Source: Agrypnia vestita
Lineage: Eukaryota > Arthropoda > Insecta > Trichoptera > Phryganeidae
NCBI GenBank assembly: GCA_016648135.1
Contig: JADDOH010023668.1
Span: 50,447-114,446, forward strand
Direction of reading: 5' to 3'
DNA: 64,000 nucleotides
Part shown: positions 46,174 through 58,275 of the stretch, one piece after another
Layout: the number at the start of each line of letters is the position of its first letter
Numbering within the stretch: the first letter of the stretch is position 1
Position numbers and translations under genes: made by a program
Notes under the pieces: model-generated
What the model was told of the DNA's origin: nothing
The model's input: the letters and a program-made list of their open reading frames with translations, nothing else
Database searches by the model: none

Positions 46174-46276
46174 GTTTTAATCTACTTATATTTGATTAAT
46201 TACACCTACATGTTTCGAAAAAACCTAGGTTACGAAACATGTAGGTGTAATTAATCAAATATAAGTAGATTAAAAC
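46174..46276. repeat. Long near-perfect palindrome, 44-base arms
   Basis: 46174-46217 and 46233-46276 are exact complements (arm begins GTTTTAATCTACTTATATTT, ends CACCTACATGTTTCG), with a 15-base loop containing CCTAGG. Similarity continues more weakly outside for another 15 bases or so. Confidence 0.97.
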
Positions 46277-46394
46277 ATATAATAAAATTATTTTTTTTAA
46301 ATGTCAATCTATAGAGTTGTTCAACCAATTGAAAAAATATAAATATATTTTTATATTAGTGATGGATTTGGCTTTAACATTGTTATTAAAGATT

Positions 46395-46650
46395 ATTCAT
46401 GACGATCATCAAATTGGGTGAATAACATTAACTATGTTGCCTCTACGTGAGTTTAAAAATAATTTTATATTTAGTTTCAAGAGTAATTAATTAAAAAGAA
46501 TCTCCCATCGACAGGTGAAGTATAAAACAGTTTAAAACTTCACCTGTCGATGAGAGATTCTGTTACTCCCAAAACTTAAGTAGTAAAATATTAAATTATT
46601 ATTAAACTCGCGTAGAGGTAACATGGTTAATCCTTATCATTCAAATTAAA
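46395..46650. mobile_element. Fold-back MITE
   Basis: Outer arms TAACTATGTTGCCTCTACG..GAGTTTA and the complement of TAAACTCGCGTAGAGGTAAC; inner arms AGAATCTCCCATCGACAGG TGAAGT and the complement of ACTTCACCTGTCGATGAGAG. The whole element folds on itself over about 120 bases each side with an AT-rich middle and no coding sequence. Confidence 0.85.
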
Positions 46651-48220
46651 GATCAAAATGTATTTTTTAACTAAAATTTTAGTGTTTTAGATCAAGGTCT
46701 AGGAAAGTCGAGAATCTTTTCATAATTTGGATTTGAGGTAGTTGAAGTGTTCCTCAGTAAGAATTCCGACTTCAGTGCTCAGCATCCTCGGAGTAAGGAG
46801 CTGGATCACCACTCGGCGGTTGTCGAGGACACTCCACTGGAACCTTCTAATAATGTGAGCTTTGAATAATGCCCGCAGCGAGCCGGTGTATTCAGCATAC
46901 ATATTTCAGGATTGGACTGTCTATTTTATTCCACCATAAGAGTGCATTTCAAGAATTCTTGCAAGAAAGTCAACATGTTTGTGAATGCTATATAATATTA
47001 AAATGGACAGTCAAAATATTATGCATGAGGAGAATAAGAGTAAGTGGGAGAGCTCTAGTAAGTATGTAACTTGTGTACTTGATTTTAAATTCAACCGGGA
47101 AATTTAGATGGATTTTAATTCCCATTTTTAGAAAAATACTAACCGATTTTCTATGAAACATCTCAATCAATGAAGACTGTATTATGCGTACACATCAGTT
47201 ACTTATTTATAGGTAAATCGTTCCCTTACAACACACTTCGCATCATTGTATGCGTCCAAAAAGGTCAATTTTCAAAGGACGAAGCTAATCATTCGTTGTG
47301 AACAGAGTAACCTAATGCAGTGTAATAAGTAATTATTTCTAATTTTGAAGCCGTTGTTATTTCATGGTGAAATTTTATTTTAATGATTTAATAAAAACAC
47401 TTTTTAACTGTTTTCTTCACCATTTATTATTTAAACAATAAATAGCGGAAATTTTCAAAAAGTGTTTAAAATAAGATTACACAAAAGTTGCGAAGATATG
47501 ATTTAAATGGTACATTGGAGAATTTTAGAGATTGGGTTGACATTTTTTTAAGATACATACATTCAAGGCAAGAGAAATATCAATGATCTAATATGCCTTT
47601 ATAAAATGGTACATTATTATATCCATTCCTGCGAACCTGCAGAAGATAAATTTTTCCCAGCCGATTTGTACTCTATGCATTATCCTTACTTTCCGTGTAA
47701 CGGTCTATAATATAATACAAACTTAACACTTAATAAGTCTGTGTTCAAAATATGTCGTAACTTTAGTAGACATGATTATAAAGGTATATATTTGATCATT
47801 GAGTTTATCTTTTAAAAAGAGTGTCACTGCACTTCAGCATTTGAACTGCATAATATGTTCAATGTTTCCGTAGCACGTTATATGTCGACTATTATCGAAA
47901 CTGGATATTATGCATCATTCACATTTAATATATATTTTTATGAATTTCCGGAATATGTTTTCCTATGGTATATTTAAAAACATATGCTTTATGCATATAG
48001 AAAATAAATCATTTTCCAATTTACCAAACCACTGAGAATATTCGTGAAAAAGCACAAGCTTATTCTTGGTTAATTGTAAGGTTATATTATTATTTTTCGT
48101 CGTTAAATTTGTGTATTATTTTATTTGAACTATTATTTTTCGTTCACTAAATAAAATAAAAGTCAATTGTTGATATTCCTAAAAAATAAGAGACCATAAG
48201 AATACTGATCAGCGCATTTG
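46651..48220. other. No supported gene
   Basis: AT-rich. A short GC-richer patch at 46730-46880 has an open frame on minus (46720-46902) without recognised motifs. An inverted pair AACACTTTTT / AAAAAGTGTT lies near 47397 and 47458. Confidence 0.35.
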
Positions 48221-48290
48221 GTAGCCCTCGTATCCCAGTGGGTACGACACTGGTTCCGGGTTCGATTCCCGGTGAGGTCACAATATATGA
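48221..48290 (+). mobile_element. tRNA-derived SINE head
   Basis: TATCCCAGTGGGTACGAC resembles a D-arm/A-box; CCGGG-TTCGATT-CCCGG (48256-48272) is a perfect T-arm with B-box GGTTCGATTCC. The anticodon arm is missing, which rules out a tRNA and suggests a SINE promoter. Its reverse strand produces the open frame at 48147-48422. Confidence 0.65.
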
Positions 48291-48855
48291 TTTACTCAAG
48301 CCTGGGTGTTTGGTGATGTGATTCGCTTCTGTAATTGGGCCTCTTGAAACGTAAAAAATAAAAATATTATCTTCTATGTATAATAAAACATCTCTTAAAC
48401 AACCTGAGTTTCTTCGACACAATTGCGATTAATTTCGTACTAAGAGCAAGCATACTTTAATATCTCATCTAACGTACAAATTATTTGATTTGAGTTTTTG
48501 GTTTACGATAATATTTTGTGAAAATATTTGCACTTTTCAAAAAGAATCTGTATATATGATGTGAAACAAAAAAGAGTTATGGCAAAATATATTCATAGCC
48601 TGCTATTTCTTATTCAAATACCACTTTTATTCTTGTTTCTATATTCAATATGTTGCGCGATAGCTTCATATTTAGTCTATAAAAGGTTTTTGTGAACGGT
48701 TATATTTTTCTATCTATGTGTAATTTTTAAATTAATTCGTTACATTAAAATACATCACAAATGTATTAAATTCATATTTCAAAACGTTAATATTGAAATT
48801 ATACAAAATTTTACTGTTATAAAATGTGTCATTCAATTCATATATTTTAAATGCA

Positions 48856-49090
48856 ATGTGGGGTATAAAAGCAATGACAGAATAAAAAAAATGTTTTGAA
48901 TGCCGTCACCGAGGATTACTAATTTAAAAAGTACTGAATTCTGGATATAATGTTACCTATCCGTTCCAAAATCATGTTTCCTATAAATTTATAGGAATAC
49001 GTTTCATATAAAATCTCGAATTCGGTACAATATAAATTAGTAATCATCAATTTTTTTGGATATTGCTGCTTTTGTTTTTATACCCCACAT
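48856..49090. mobile_element. Palindromic MITE, TGTGGG family, copy 2
   Basis: ATGTGGGGTATAAAAGC at the left and TTTTTATACCCCACAT at the right. The interior matches copy 1 (21685-21942): TGTTTTGAATGC, ACCGAGGATTACTAATTTAA, TTCCAAAATCATGTTTC and ATAAATTTATAGG. Confidence 0.9.
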
Positions 49091-51407
49091 ATTGTCTACA
49101 TAGTGACTTAACTAATGTGAGTTATGAATGCAACTTTGTTCATTTTTTAAGTTTCTTTACAAGTTTCATTTTCTTGGCAGTACAAAATACCAAAGTTTCA
49201 AGTACCTACTTTTTACTAAAAACTAAAATATAATCTAAAAAAACAGGGTTGATAAATATTATTAACTTAAAAGGAGGTTCATTCAAAATTGATATTTTGG
49301 ACTTTATATATGTAGATACAATTACATGCATCGATATTCAGTAATATTCAAAATAAATGCTTTTCTTTTTAAAAACGCGCTTCAATGCAATAATAATTGT
49401 ATTGTTTTCATTCAATTACTTACATTTATTTTTGTTGTTTTAAAATAATTACCTGCCCATTTAATTAACTTAGTATATTTTAATTTTTATTACACAATTT
49501 TAATTAAGTACAATGGGACTTTTGAGTTAAATGAACAAATTAATAGTTGTAACAACATGGATTTTACTCGCTAAGTCTCTAAGAAAACAGAGCTGCTCTT
49601 ATTTAGAGAGCGAGTTCGCTTTCAAAGTAGTAGGTACCTAAGAACAATATATCGATAAAAAAATATTCAATGGGTACGTATGTATCTATAGTCAAAGATA
49701 TGCATTACTTGTAAAACGTTTGATAAACGGTTGACATTTCCATTAGATATGGACATAGATATAGACATACCTACAAAATATTGTTTGTTTATCGGAACAC
49801 ACACATTGCTAAATCAATTTTTGTACAACATAATTACATTAAAATCAAATTATTTTTAACGACAAAATTGCACACTTAGGATATTTTAAAACCATATATT
49901 TAATTTGGCATAATTTTATAAATTTCAATACTACATTACTTACCCGTGTGTTTAGTATTGAAATTCATCAAATCGCACATACAGACATTAATCATATACA
50001 AATATGAATATGATAAATGTGTGCGCATATAAGTATATTTGCTGTTCAAAGGTGTGACAAAGTGACGACATCGACAGGTATTTATATGTTTACTCACTAC
50101 CGGTTCAAGACTAGGTAATTATTAGTCACTTCAAGACACCCATACTTGGAACTCAGCGTTTCTACTATATAAACAAAGCGTAGGTGAATATGTTTGTCCC
50201 ATTTTTTAGGCCTGTCGCATAAAAGCAATCGAGGTCTTGCGACCAAAGCGAGTACAAATTATTATCCGAATGCAAATTTGTAAACTGTTTTATGTCTTTA
50301 AATTTTCACTTTTGCCTATGCAACCCACCCTGTTGCTGACTGTCCATTCACCACAGATATAAAAATAACAATGGAACATTTTTGATCTATGGTCAAAAAA
50401 TTTGAAAAAAATCTAACACCATCTTCACCACATAGGGGTGAAACACCAAGAAAGAAGAAGAACACCATCTTCGTTCTTTAAAGTAATATCATGGTCTACG
50501 ATAATTTACATTATGTAACATGGATGATATTTTTTTACAAATGCATAGGTAAGGTAGGTACATACGCACTGAATATTTTTAAGCCCAGCGAGATAAGGTG
50601 ATTTTTACAACATTCATATCACAATAATAAACAATAAATAGACATAATTCAGTAGGTATTATCAAACAGAGGATTAGGTAGGTAGGTACGTACTTAAGAT
50701 TTTAATAAAAATGATTGAAAATAACAAAGATTATTTTTTCAATTATAAAAAATTAAGTTATTTACTACAAACAGGACTTTTAGCGTTATATATTCAACTA
50801 AAAAAAAATTCTTTGAAATAAACAAAGACAATATTAGATCCAAAAGTTGTATGTGATAAATATAAAAATGAGAAGAATAAGGTAACATTTTATTATTTTA
50901 ATAATAGAGTCAGGCACCCAAGGAAAACCCTCGCAAAGAACAAACAATCTCGAAGCGTTCCTTAGAATAATATATCGATGCAAAAGAATGCAGCCATCAT
51001 TTCTGCCGTGCATTCCTCGGACATGACGCATTCGTTTCTCGACGGAAATTTATTAAGGTGCCTACAAAGGTAGCTAAAAAAGAAACAGTTTTAACAGCTG
51101 AATACATATTAGGAAAAAAACAAACTCTAGCGTCACGTAGGTATGCAATCGTGTGGAGTACAAAGAACTCTACATTATTCCGACACTAATGTGTGTAAAT
51201 AATATTATATAACACGAATGTAATGGTACAGCCATGTTCTAGGACAATAGAAGGCCACTAAAAAGCCGGCTTCATCAATCTCATTTTGTAGTTATATTAT
51301 TCGTTTCAAAGTTATTCTTATTTGTCACAGGTACAGGACGTGCACGGGCAGCTCTACAGGTAAAACAGGTAAGCGGCCGCCGCGCGAGACAAGGAGCATG
51401 CATTTAC
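49091..51407. other. Probable start of a long first intron
   Basis: AT-rich until about 51300, then GC rises toward the exon at 51408. Downstream of the donor at 51407-51406 on the minus strand, no second exon was recognised. Confidence 0.4.
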
Positions 51408-51525
51408 CTTTGGCCGACTGCGTTGCCGTGACGGCGAAGAGCACGAGAAGGATGACCGCTCCCAGGAAGCGAGTCCCACGCGGCACCCTGGACCCCTGGC
51501 AGAAATATTCGTGAGCGTCGCCCAT
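51408..51525 (-). CDS. First coding exon of a secreted or membrane protein gene
   Basis: ATG at 51525-51523 in a strong start context (A at -3, G at +4; AAAGATGGGC). It encodes MGDAHEYFCQGSRVPRGTRF followed by LGAVILLVLFAVTATQSAK, then AAAG|GTAAATG (donor GT at 51407-51406), leaving phase 1. A polar n-region with Arg, a hydrophobic core of about 13 residues and an A-T-Q-S-A ending make a good signal peptide with cleavage likely after SA. The frame is open further upstream but has no other ATG, which settles the start. The protein cannot be named: only the signal-peptide exon is present. A short signal-peptide exon followed by a very long intron is common in insect neuronal surface protein genes, which is suggestive only. 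Confidence 0.75.
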
Positions 51526-51941
51526 CTTTAAAGATAATCCAACTGATAAAACCACTCCAGAAGTGTGAAAAACAATCCAACACAGATAAAACAGGTGACA
51601 AGCGGCACACACACTATCACAGATTCAAATATAACCGCCACACGATAGATAAGTTAAGCGACCGCTTCTCGGAACGGGTCTCTCCGGGCGCACCTTCGCA
51701 GGTAACGCGATAACTTATAACTTTGCACAAAAACTTTTCAACGATGCATTCTCTCTCCGCGGTGGCGGCTGCCGCGATCCAGCGACACTGGCGATTTCGA
51801 GAGATGACAACTGGCAATCTACATTCACATAACGTCGCGATCGTCACTTGTTGTCATTTTTGCGGTTGCCGAAACATCGCGGTACTCCGCGGGACACACG
51901 CTTCGCGAACGACGCTCGCACTCCGCTCTCGGGAACTGACT
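51526..51941 (-). promoter_or_regulatory. CpG-rich 5' leader with uORFs and initiator-like site
   Basis: The region 51600-52060 is strikingly CpG-rich against AT-rich surroundings. On the minus strand TTCAGTCAGTTCCC gives an arthropod initiator (TCAGT) with predicted start at about 51941, no TATA box being evident. The implied leader of about 416 bases holds short upstream reading frames: MFRQPQK (51877-51854), MTTSDDRDVM (51857-51825) overlapping its stop, and MHR (51749-51738). These would be expected to limit translation of the main frame. The start site is inferred from sequence only. Confidence 0.5.
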
Positions 51942-52159
51942 GAACAATCAACAAGTTGGCCCCCTAGCGGCGCTGCATTCGGCGCCAAGTGTCGGCAAAA
52001 CTTTCCGGGCGTGCGCCGTGCGGCTCACTTCGGGACGGTGGCGCGTAAACCGAGCAGAGCCGTGTTGCCTTTCTCAGTAGGTACCTACCTGCTGTCCGTG
52101 GTGCCTTTTGATTGTTGCAAAATTACTTTAATCTCATTCAATTCAATAAACTGACCTCA

Positions 52160-53570
52160 AAGCTCAAATGCGCTTGAGAATACCAAATGTTGTACGGGTT
52201 AGCCACGGCATCAGGTAACTTTCTATGGTGTCATCCGAACTTTTCGACAACCGGGTCGCGGTTTTTTTCTCTTTTACGAGTAGTGCCTCGACACCGTTTA
52301 TAATAATATATGTAGGTTATTCGTAGTTTTTTATATAAAACATGCATAATTTTTATTCCACTGTGTATTTCAAACTTTAAACATTATTTTGATATTTATT
52401 TCCTGCTTTAACTTTCAAAGAGATGACGAAAAATCAATCCAATTGGTGAGAGTTATTTCTATTATATTCAAAACTTAATGATGGTCTAGTTTTTATACTT
52501 ATTCTCCTAAATTTTATATGTTTACTTGGGATATTATATAATATTCACTATCCTCATACATTAAACTTTATTTCATTGCTTACTTTTTTCCCGGTTGGTA
52601 GGTAACTAACTATTTTTTAACCATTTATTATAATTTATTTTTATAAAATGCTACATTGTTTCTTTGTATATTAAACGATTATTTATCAATATTTGTATCC
52701 CATACAGAGTTGTATGTAGCACGACGTCTTGTAAAAATATTGATTTATGAATAGGTTACTTATACATATTTGTACAATTTGCAAATGGCAAATTATTATA
52801 AATTAATAAATTTAAATTATAATGTGTAATAAGCAAATTTAAGAACAACTTTTCCAAGATATGGAGACATTGGAATCACGACTGAAACAGGTTATATTTT
52901 GAACAAATTCGATTGCTTTTAAAATAAACATCGCCAAATCAATCGACCATTTATCAATTAGTTGTCTAATTACTAAACGTAAAGCCGAGAAAAATCAGGG
53001 GACATAATAATATTTAATAACGACCCTTGCGTGTAACATGCTTGGCACATGTCGCACTCAGGCGCCCGGGCCTCATTAGCGGTTAGTCAACATCAGTATT
53101 GTTGTTTTAATTCCAGCATAATTCCAGCGAGTCACGAACAGATAGACAGATATTCGAATTTAGGATAAAAGATGACCACGGTTTAAAATAAATACACAAA
53201 ATACTGCGTGAGAAAGCCCAACCGCTTTCGCATACTGCAAATAATGTCAGTTGAAGAATATTCGTCATTCATTATTTGTCGGATTTTAATTTTGACATCG
53301 AACTCTACGTCCGTAAATCTGTGCTTACAAATTAGTAACTGGATGTAACATGAGCGCGATAAATCGATATACGCGTGGTTTTAGTTTTAGTTACGAATTT
53401 TTGGGGTAATAAATTACAGATGGTCTTTTTATTTGGTATTTTTCCTATCGTGGTAGATATACGCGACCCCTTCAGCAATCTGCTAATAAATTTGAAATTG
53501 TTTTTGGAGGCTTTTCGGATCACGAAACTGCGTTAAAAATGGCTCGCTGAAAATTTCGTAACATTTTATA
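52160..53570. other. No supported gene
   Basis: Upstream of the CpG-rich promoter. AT-rich, with a slightly GC-richer patch at 53000-53110. No repeat family recognised. Confidence 0.4.
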
Positions 53571-54459
53571 TATAGGGGGTTTGCGGGAAAGCGATGAAAT
53601 TTACTAACATAAGAACGTTTTTTATTTTATTTTTATTTTTTACTTTATTAACAAACAGGCCGTCAACATGTCGTTATTAACCCTGATAAACAATCCTTAT
53701 GTTACATTTTTTTATTCTATTTATTTATTTAAATATCCTTACTGTTTCATTTTGGACGTTCGCTATTATTCGTGTATTGTTAAAGTCTATGCTGTGGCCT
53801 TCTTCGAGCGTGCGTTGTACAAGCGACTGTTAGTTTTATTTTGAGGACCAGATTTTGACACGGGTTACAATACGCGGGTTATCCTAGAAAATAATCCTTC
53901 ATATATATATATATAATATAAAATAATCCTTCATTATATATTATATATATTATATAGATGAAGGCTTATTTATCTAGGATAACCGCGGATTGTAGTCTTT
54001 AGAAGACTGTTTTATATTGTAACCCAACGTTTTCGGACAGATATGCACGGGGCCTATTTATACCAAGGCTTTTTCGATCGCACTTGTATTTTCGAGTTCT
54101 GTTTTGAATTGATGGTCAAGCACACCCGTTCGCTCCATAAGTTGAGATCCAATGCACTTACAATACACGGGTTATCCTCGAAAATAAATCCTTCAATCTT
54201 TTACCACAATCGACACAAATCTTAATATAACATAGAATATATCTATATATATAAATATATATAATAAAATCCTTATGTTTACCACATTTTTTATTCTATT
54301 TAATTAATTTAATATATCTGTATTTAGTTTATGATACTAGTTTGTTTAATAATTACTGATATTATAACCATTATACTCTTATATATAATATATATATATA
54401 TAGCTATACTATATATGGATCTCTCTCTATCTTACTCTATATCTATATAACTCATCTAA

Positions 54460-54497
<38 letters not shown>

Positions 54498-54677
54498 ATT
54501 TATCATTAACTAAATAAAGATACATATATAAATAATTAAATAGAATAAAAAATGTAACATAAGGATTATTTATCAGGGCTAATAACGACATGTTGACGGC
54601 CTGTTTGTTAATAAAGTAAAAAATAAAAAATGTTCCTATGTTAGTAAATTTCACCGCCTTCCCGCAAACCCCCTATA
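53571..54677. mobile_element. 1.1-kb element with about 150-base inverted ends
   Basis: Ends TATAGGGGGTTTGCGGGAA (53571-53589) and its complement (54659-54677). The arms continue through GAAATTTACTAACATA, ACAAACAGGCCGTCAACATG, TCGTTATTA and CTTATGTTACATTTTTT, nearly identical for about 150 bases. The middle holds a second palindrome (about 53866-54020; CGGGTTATCCTAGAAAATAA mirrored by TTATTTATCTAGGATAACCG) and (TA)n tracts. No transposase; the class is unknown. It abuts the RT tail at 54690. Confidence 0.88.
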
Positions 54678-54689
54678 AAAGAGGAACGA

Positions 54690-55102
54690 AAGTAGATTGA
54701 ATGCAGTGGAGATGAGATCCCTTAGACGTATGTGTGGCAATTCCATGCATGATAAAGAATGAAGATATTAGGAATGTATGTAAAGCTGATCGTAGCATAA
54801 TTCGTAGAATTAAAACAGGATCGCTCAGGTAGTTTGAGCATGTTGAGCGAATGAATGGGGAAAGAATGGTAAGAAACATATATAATTCAAGTGATGACGG
54901 CGCCAGAAAGAGAGGGTCACCGCGGAAGACGTGGCGTGACCAGATTAACCAGATACTGGAAGATGGTCCCGTTAGAAGCCTCAACAACCGTCGAGCTTGC
55001 ATGCGAAGATGCATGAATGTGGATGAGGTGAGCGTTGTATGTCAGGACAGAAGAGTATGGCGCTCTATCCTCTCTCCCTACCCCCACGGGGAATCGGCGT
55101 GA
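54690..55102 (+). pseudogene. Non-LTR retrotransposon RT, C-terminal tail
   Basis: Reading plus: MRSLRRMCGNSMHDKE, a break, CKADRSIIRRIKTGSLR, a stop, FEHVERMNGERMVRNIYNSS, RKRGSPRKTWRDQINQILED, SLNNRRACMRRCMNVDEVSV and VCQDRRVWRSILSPYP, ending HGESA. The order 'SLRRMCG - GHV-R - GRP-K-W - V--DR-W' is the standard end of a group of non-LTR reverse transcriptases. One frame break and one stop make it inactive. A shorter relative is at 38474-38705. Confidence 0.85.
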
Positions 55103-55289
55103 TGGTAAGTTAGTTGTTATAATATTTTTAATTATATTTCTTATACAATGCGAACAAGATTCTAATAAATATGTCGTCATTTTATAGGATACCGTAATAT
55201 TTTGACGTCTCATAACTCAAGCATCCGACTGGCTGCAAGCAGAATGAAGTAACCGCGTCGTATAGAATATTGCCGATTGTCTATGGAAA

Positions 55290-55960
55290 AACTTCTTTTT
55301 TCATATATTAAATATGAATCGAATTGAAACAGTTGTTTTCACTATGTATTTTATTTAATTGTCAAAACGTTTTCGAGATCACTCTCATTATCAATAACAA
55401 GTTTTCAAGTAAATTAAAAACAATAAATTATTGACAGTATTTATAGGGATTGGGTGTATGTAATGGTGGCGGGGGTAGGAGGCGAAGTTAGAATGGATAG
55501 GAGTGGGGAGGTTATGGGTGGTACTTGGATGTTAATTATATTTTTATTATTTACTTTATTATTATGAATTTCTAAGTTCCCTAAATTATCCATTTTTCTT
55601 CCTTTATTGCAGCAATGTAATAGTGTTCAATTATTATGATCGAACGTATGACCCTCCATTTTGGCATGTTCAACCATTTCTGAATTTAAGGCGAAGTTTT
55701 TGATCGCTCTCTTCTGTTCTTCTAACCATTCTTTTATTTTTCTTCCACTCTGTCCAATGTGAATTGCGTCGCAATCTCTACAACTCATTTTATATACTCC
55801 GCTTTTTTCTTCTTCGGGGATTTTAGATTTATTGTTTAATGCTGTTTTTGTGTAGAAAGCGGCTTTGAATTTTTTATCTTTACAGTTTAATAGCTCCGTT
55901 GTTAGTTTTCCTATGTATAGTGTAATTCTTCTTCAAGGTTTATTTTTACCTTTTAGTGGT
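55290..55960 (-). pseudogene. Penelope-like element, GIY-YIG endonuclease tail
   Basis: On the minus strand from about 55960: ITLYIGKLTTELLNCKDKKF, KAAFYTKTALNNKSKIPEEE, then KSGVYKMSCRDCDAIHIGQS, GRKIKEWLEEQKRAIKNFAL and SEMVEHAKMEGHTFDHNN, a stop, and a Pro/Thr/Ser-rich end to the stop at 55443-55441. GVYK-x2-C-x2-C-x3-HIGQ-GR is the GIY-YIG nuclease of Penelope-like retroelements (the second Tyr is His here; the CxxC pair is the usual insert). Stops at about 55634 and near 55940 inactivate it. 55290-55440 resembles a Penelope terminal region (CAGTTGTTTTCACTATGTAT). The reverse transcriptase portion is absent. Confidence 0.85.
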
Positions 55961-56834
55961 ATGTTTTTTTTTATGTTTTGTGGTATAAGTACGTGTAAAT
56001 TGCTCTTTGTTTTTCTTTATTTTCTATAATATTATCTTAGCATTATTATTTATTTATTATTATTATTATTTTTTGCAATTTTAATCATTGTTTGTTTTTC
56101 TTTTGTATTATTTTCTGGCGTCAGTAGATTTGATAACAGTCTGCGAACCATTTTTTTTTCTCTACATTTGACTGTTTTATTACACATTATTATTTTATTT
56201 TCTTAGGGTGTTGTATTTTTTTGGGATATTTATGAGGATTACAAAGAATACCAGCTCAATATCATCAATAATTATTATATAAATAGTTTTAAAAATAAGA
56301 TTTTTGACGTTATATTGTAACCCCTTTCTAGAACGGCAGTGTTAACAATGTCGTAAATCAACAATTACAATTAAAGAAATTGATGCAATTCAACTAGCTA
56401 TACAGTATATAACAAGTAGATAGCGTGCGGGTTCCAAGGTGAACGCCGTTTATCGCGCGATATTTATTACATGCTCAAACGACCGTCAACTTAGGGTTGT
56501 TTGATCAGTAGTAATGGTAATAGTTGGCCAAAAATATAGATTTTTGTGAAAACGGGTTGTTTGATTGGTGGAAAACGCAAAAATCTACTTATGTTTTTTG
56601 CTTAACCATTATTATTACGCTGATCAGACAACCGGCCCTAAATTTGTTTATATTTCGCAACAATCAACTCTCACCCACATTCATGCATCTTCGCTTGCGG
56701 GCTCGATAATTGCTGATATTCCTAACAGGGACATTTTCCAAAAATAAAAAATAGAAAAAAATATCTATCTTAGATTAGTATTACAGAACTTGGTGTGGAT
56801 TGGGCTTGGAAATTATTAATCGGACAATGATATA
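55961..56834. other. No supported gene
   Basis: T-rich DNA up to 56230, perhaps decayed Penelope upstream sequence, then a patch near 56640-56700 with TTCATGCATCTTCGCTTGCG, which resembles the complement of the CMRRCMN-encoding region of the RT tail at about 55000. Nothing complete. Confidence 0.4.
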
Positions 56835-57307
56835 CGGGTGTCTCACAGCTAGTAGCAAAATCTTTGGGTAGTTTTTAAACATTTTTAAATATAAAATATT
56901 CTTTACACTTTGGATTAAATGTCAACAATTGCAGAGATAAGCGACATCAATGTTTGCATTTTTCAAGATTTTTTACATATTTCCATTAAAATGTTGGACT
57001 AAGCACTACAGTCACTTATATGGAATATTAAAAATTTATTATAACCCTGCAGAAATTTGACATTTTTTTGTAAGATTTTTAACAATATATTTGACTTGTA
57101 TTAAAGCGAATAAATTTTTAATATTTCATTAAAGTTACTGTAGTCACACTCCAACATTTTACAGAAAACAAGTCAAAAATATTGAAAAAATGCGAACTTT
57201 GATGTCTTGTCTTATCTCCGTAACTGTCAACATTTCACCCAAAATGTAAAGTATATTTTCTATTCAAAATTTTATTGAGGAGTCTTTCCTATTAGCTACC
57301 AGACACC
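56835..57307. mobile_element. Long palindromic MITE (CAGGGTGTC family), copy D
   Basis: Left CGGGTGTCTCACAGCTAGTA next to TA; right TTAGCTACCAGACACC. The arms contain AATGTCAACAATTGCAGAGA against the complement of ATCTCCGTAACTGTCAACAT, and TTGGACTAAGCACTACAGTC against GACTGTAGT-type sequence. Non-coding. Confidence 0.85.
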
Positions 57308-57422
57308 ATTGTATTTGTGGGAGTATCGATGCACATTTACTAGCATTAAATTAAATAGGGAAAATGACATATTAGACACATTTTATTTTCAATAAATCGA
57401 CCTAATTTTATCTCAACTGAAA

Positions 57423-58018
57423 CAGGGCTCGGCAATCTGCGGCCCGCCGTCTGTTTTTAGTCCGGCCAGTGGCCCAATATGTTTTTTTTCATAAATAAAT
57501 CAAATTGCGCGGTGTAGCGCAACTTGACATGAGATTACAGATAATATTAATTTGCTTAACCAAGGTTGATTATTTTCCATGCAGTAAAATTTTTCAAATA
57601 TATCGATATCGCTATTTCCGAAAAAATCGCGTTAGATATATTTTCTGAACCGTGTGCGCCCATTTCGTTGCATTACTATAATTTCACCTCCAACGCTATT
57701 AAACAAGTATAACTGTATAAATTTAAACGTGTTTTTATTATTACCTACATATGTACCAGGGGCGTGCAGTGGGAACATCGCAGCATGACTTTTATGTAAA
57801 CAATTATTTGGGGAAAAAAAACGGAATACAACATATATTTTGAAATATTTCTATAACAATTCCTATCATAGCATTCATAAAAATCTGTAGCATAAATATT
57901 TGATTTTTTTTTTCTAAAATAAACGTGTACAAAAAAGTCATGCTTCAATGTTCCCACTGCACGCGCCTGCTATGTATGTGCGTGGTCCGCCCTTAAAAAA
58001 AACGTTTACCGAGCCCTG
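57423..58018. mobile_element. hAT-type non-autonomous element with nested MITE
   Basis: Ends CAGGGCTCGGCAATC (57423) and the complement of TTTACCGAGCCCTG (58018) match over the first dozen bases and have the hAT-like CAGGG start. The 8-base target copies are not recognisable, so insertion is old. About 213 bases inside belong to a second MITE. Confidence 0.7.
57757..57969. mobile_element. hAT-type MITE nested in 57423-58018
   Basis: Terminal repeats CAGGGGCGTGCAGTGGGAAC and complement of TGTTCCCACTGCACGCGCCTG (one difference near the tip) extend to GCATGACTTTT. Flanks ATATGTAC and CTATGTAT agree at six of eight positions, a plausible decayed 8-base duplication. A short piece ACTGCACGCGCCTG also occurs near 30721-30737. 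Confidence 0.78.
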
Positions 58019-58275
58019 GTTTACGCTACACCTGTGATGGCTAACTCATTAACTTGTAAGTAAGCTTGTTCGGCAAACCACTAATAGTAAACACTGTATA
58101 TTCTAATGATGCGTAAACACGAACACGAACGAACGTGTGTGCGATGTACGTCTTTATACTTGTAGATACAAACCCAGATTACCCAATCACTACTTTCAGA
58201 AACAACCAGAATGAGGTGCAAACTAACGGACTATTTATATATTCCATAAAATATATTTTTCAATTATATTTTAAG

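Noticed and set aside
48147..48422. Minus-strand open frame containing SPGIEPGTSVVPTGIRG
   Set aside because: This is the reverse translation of a tRNA-like SINE head with a perfect T-arm, not a protein.
51325..51612. Longer version of the signal-peptide exon starting at 51612
   Set aside because: The upstream codon is GTG; the only ATG in frame is at 51525, and the frame to the left of 51408 passes a strong splice donor.
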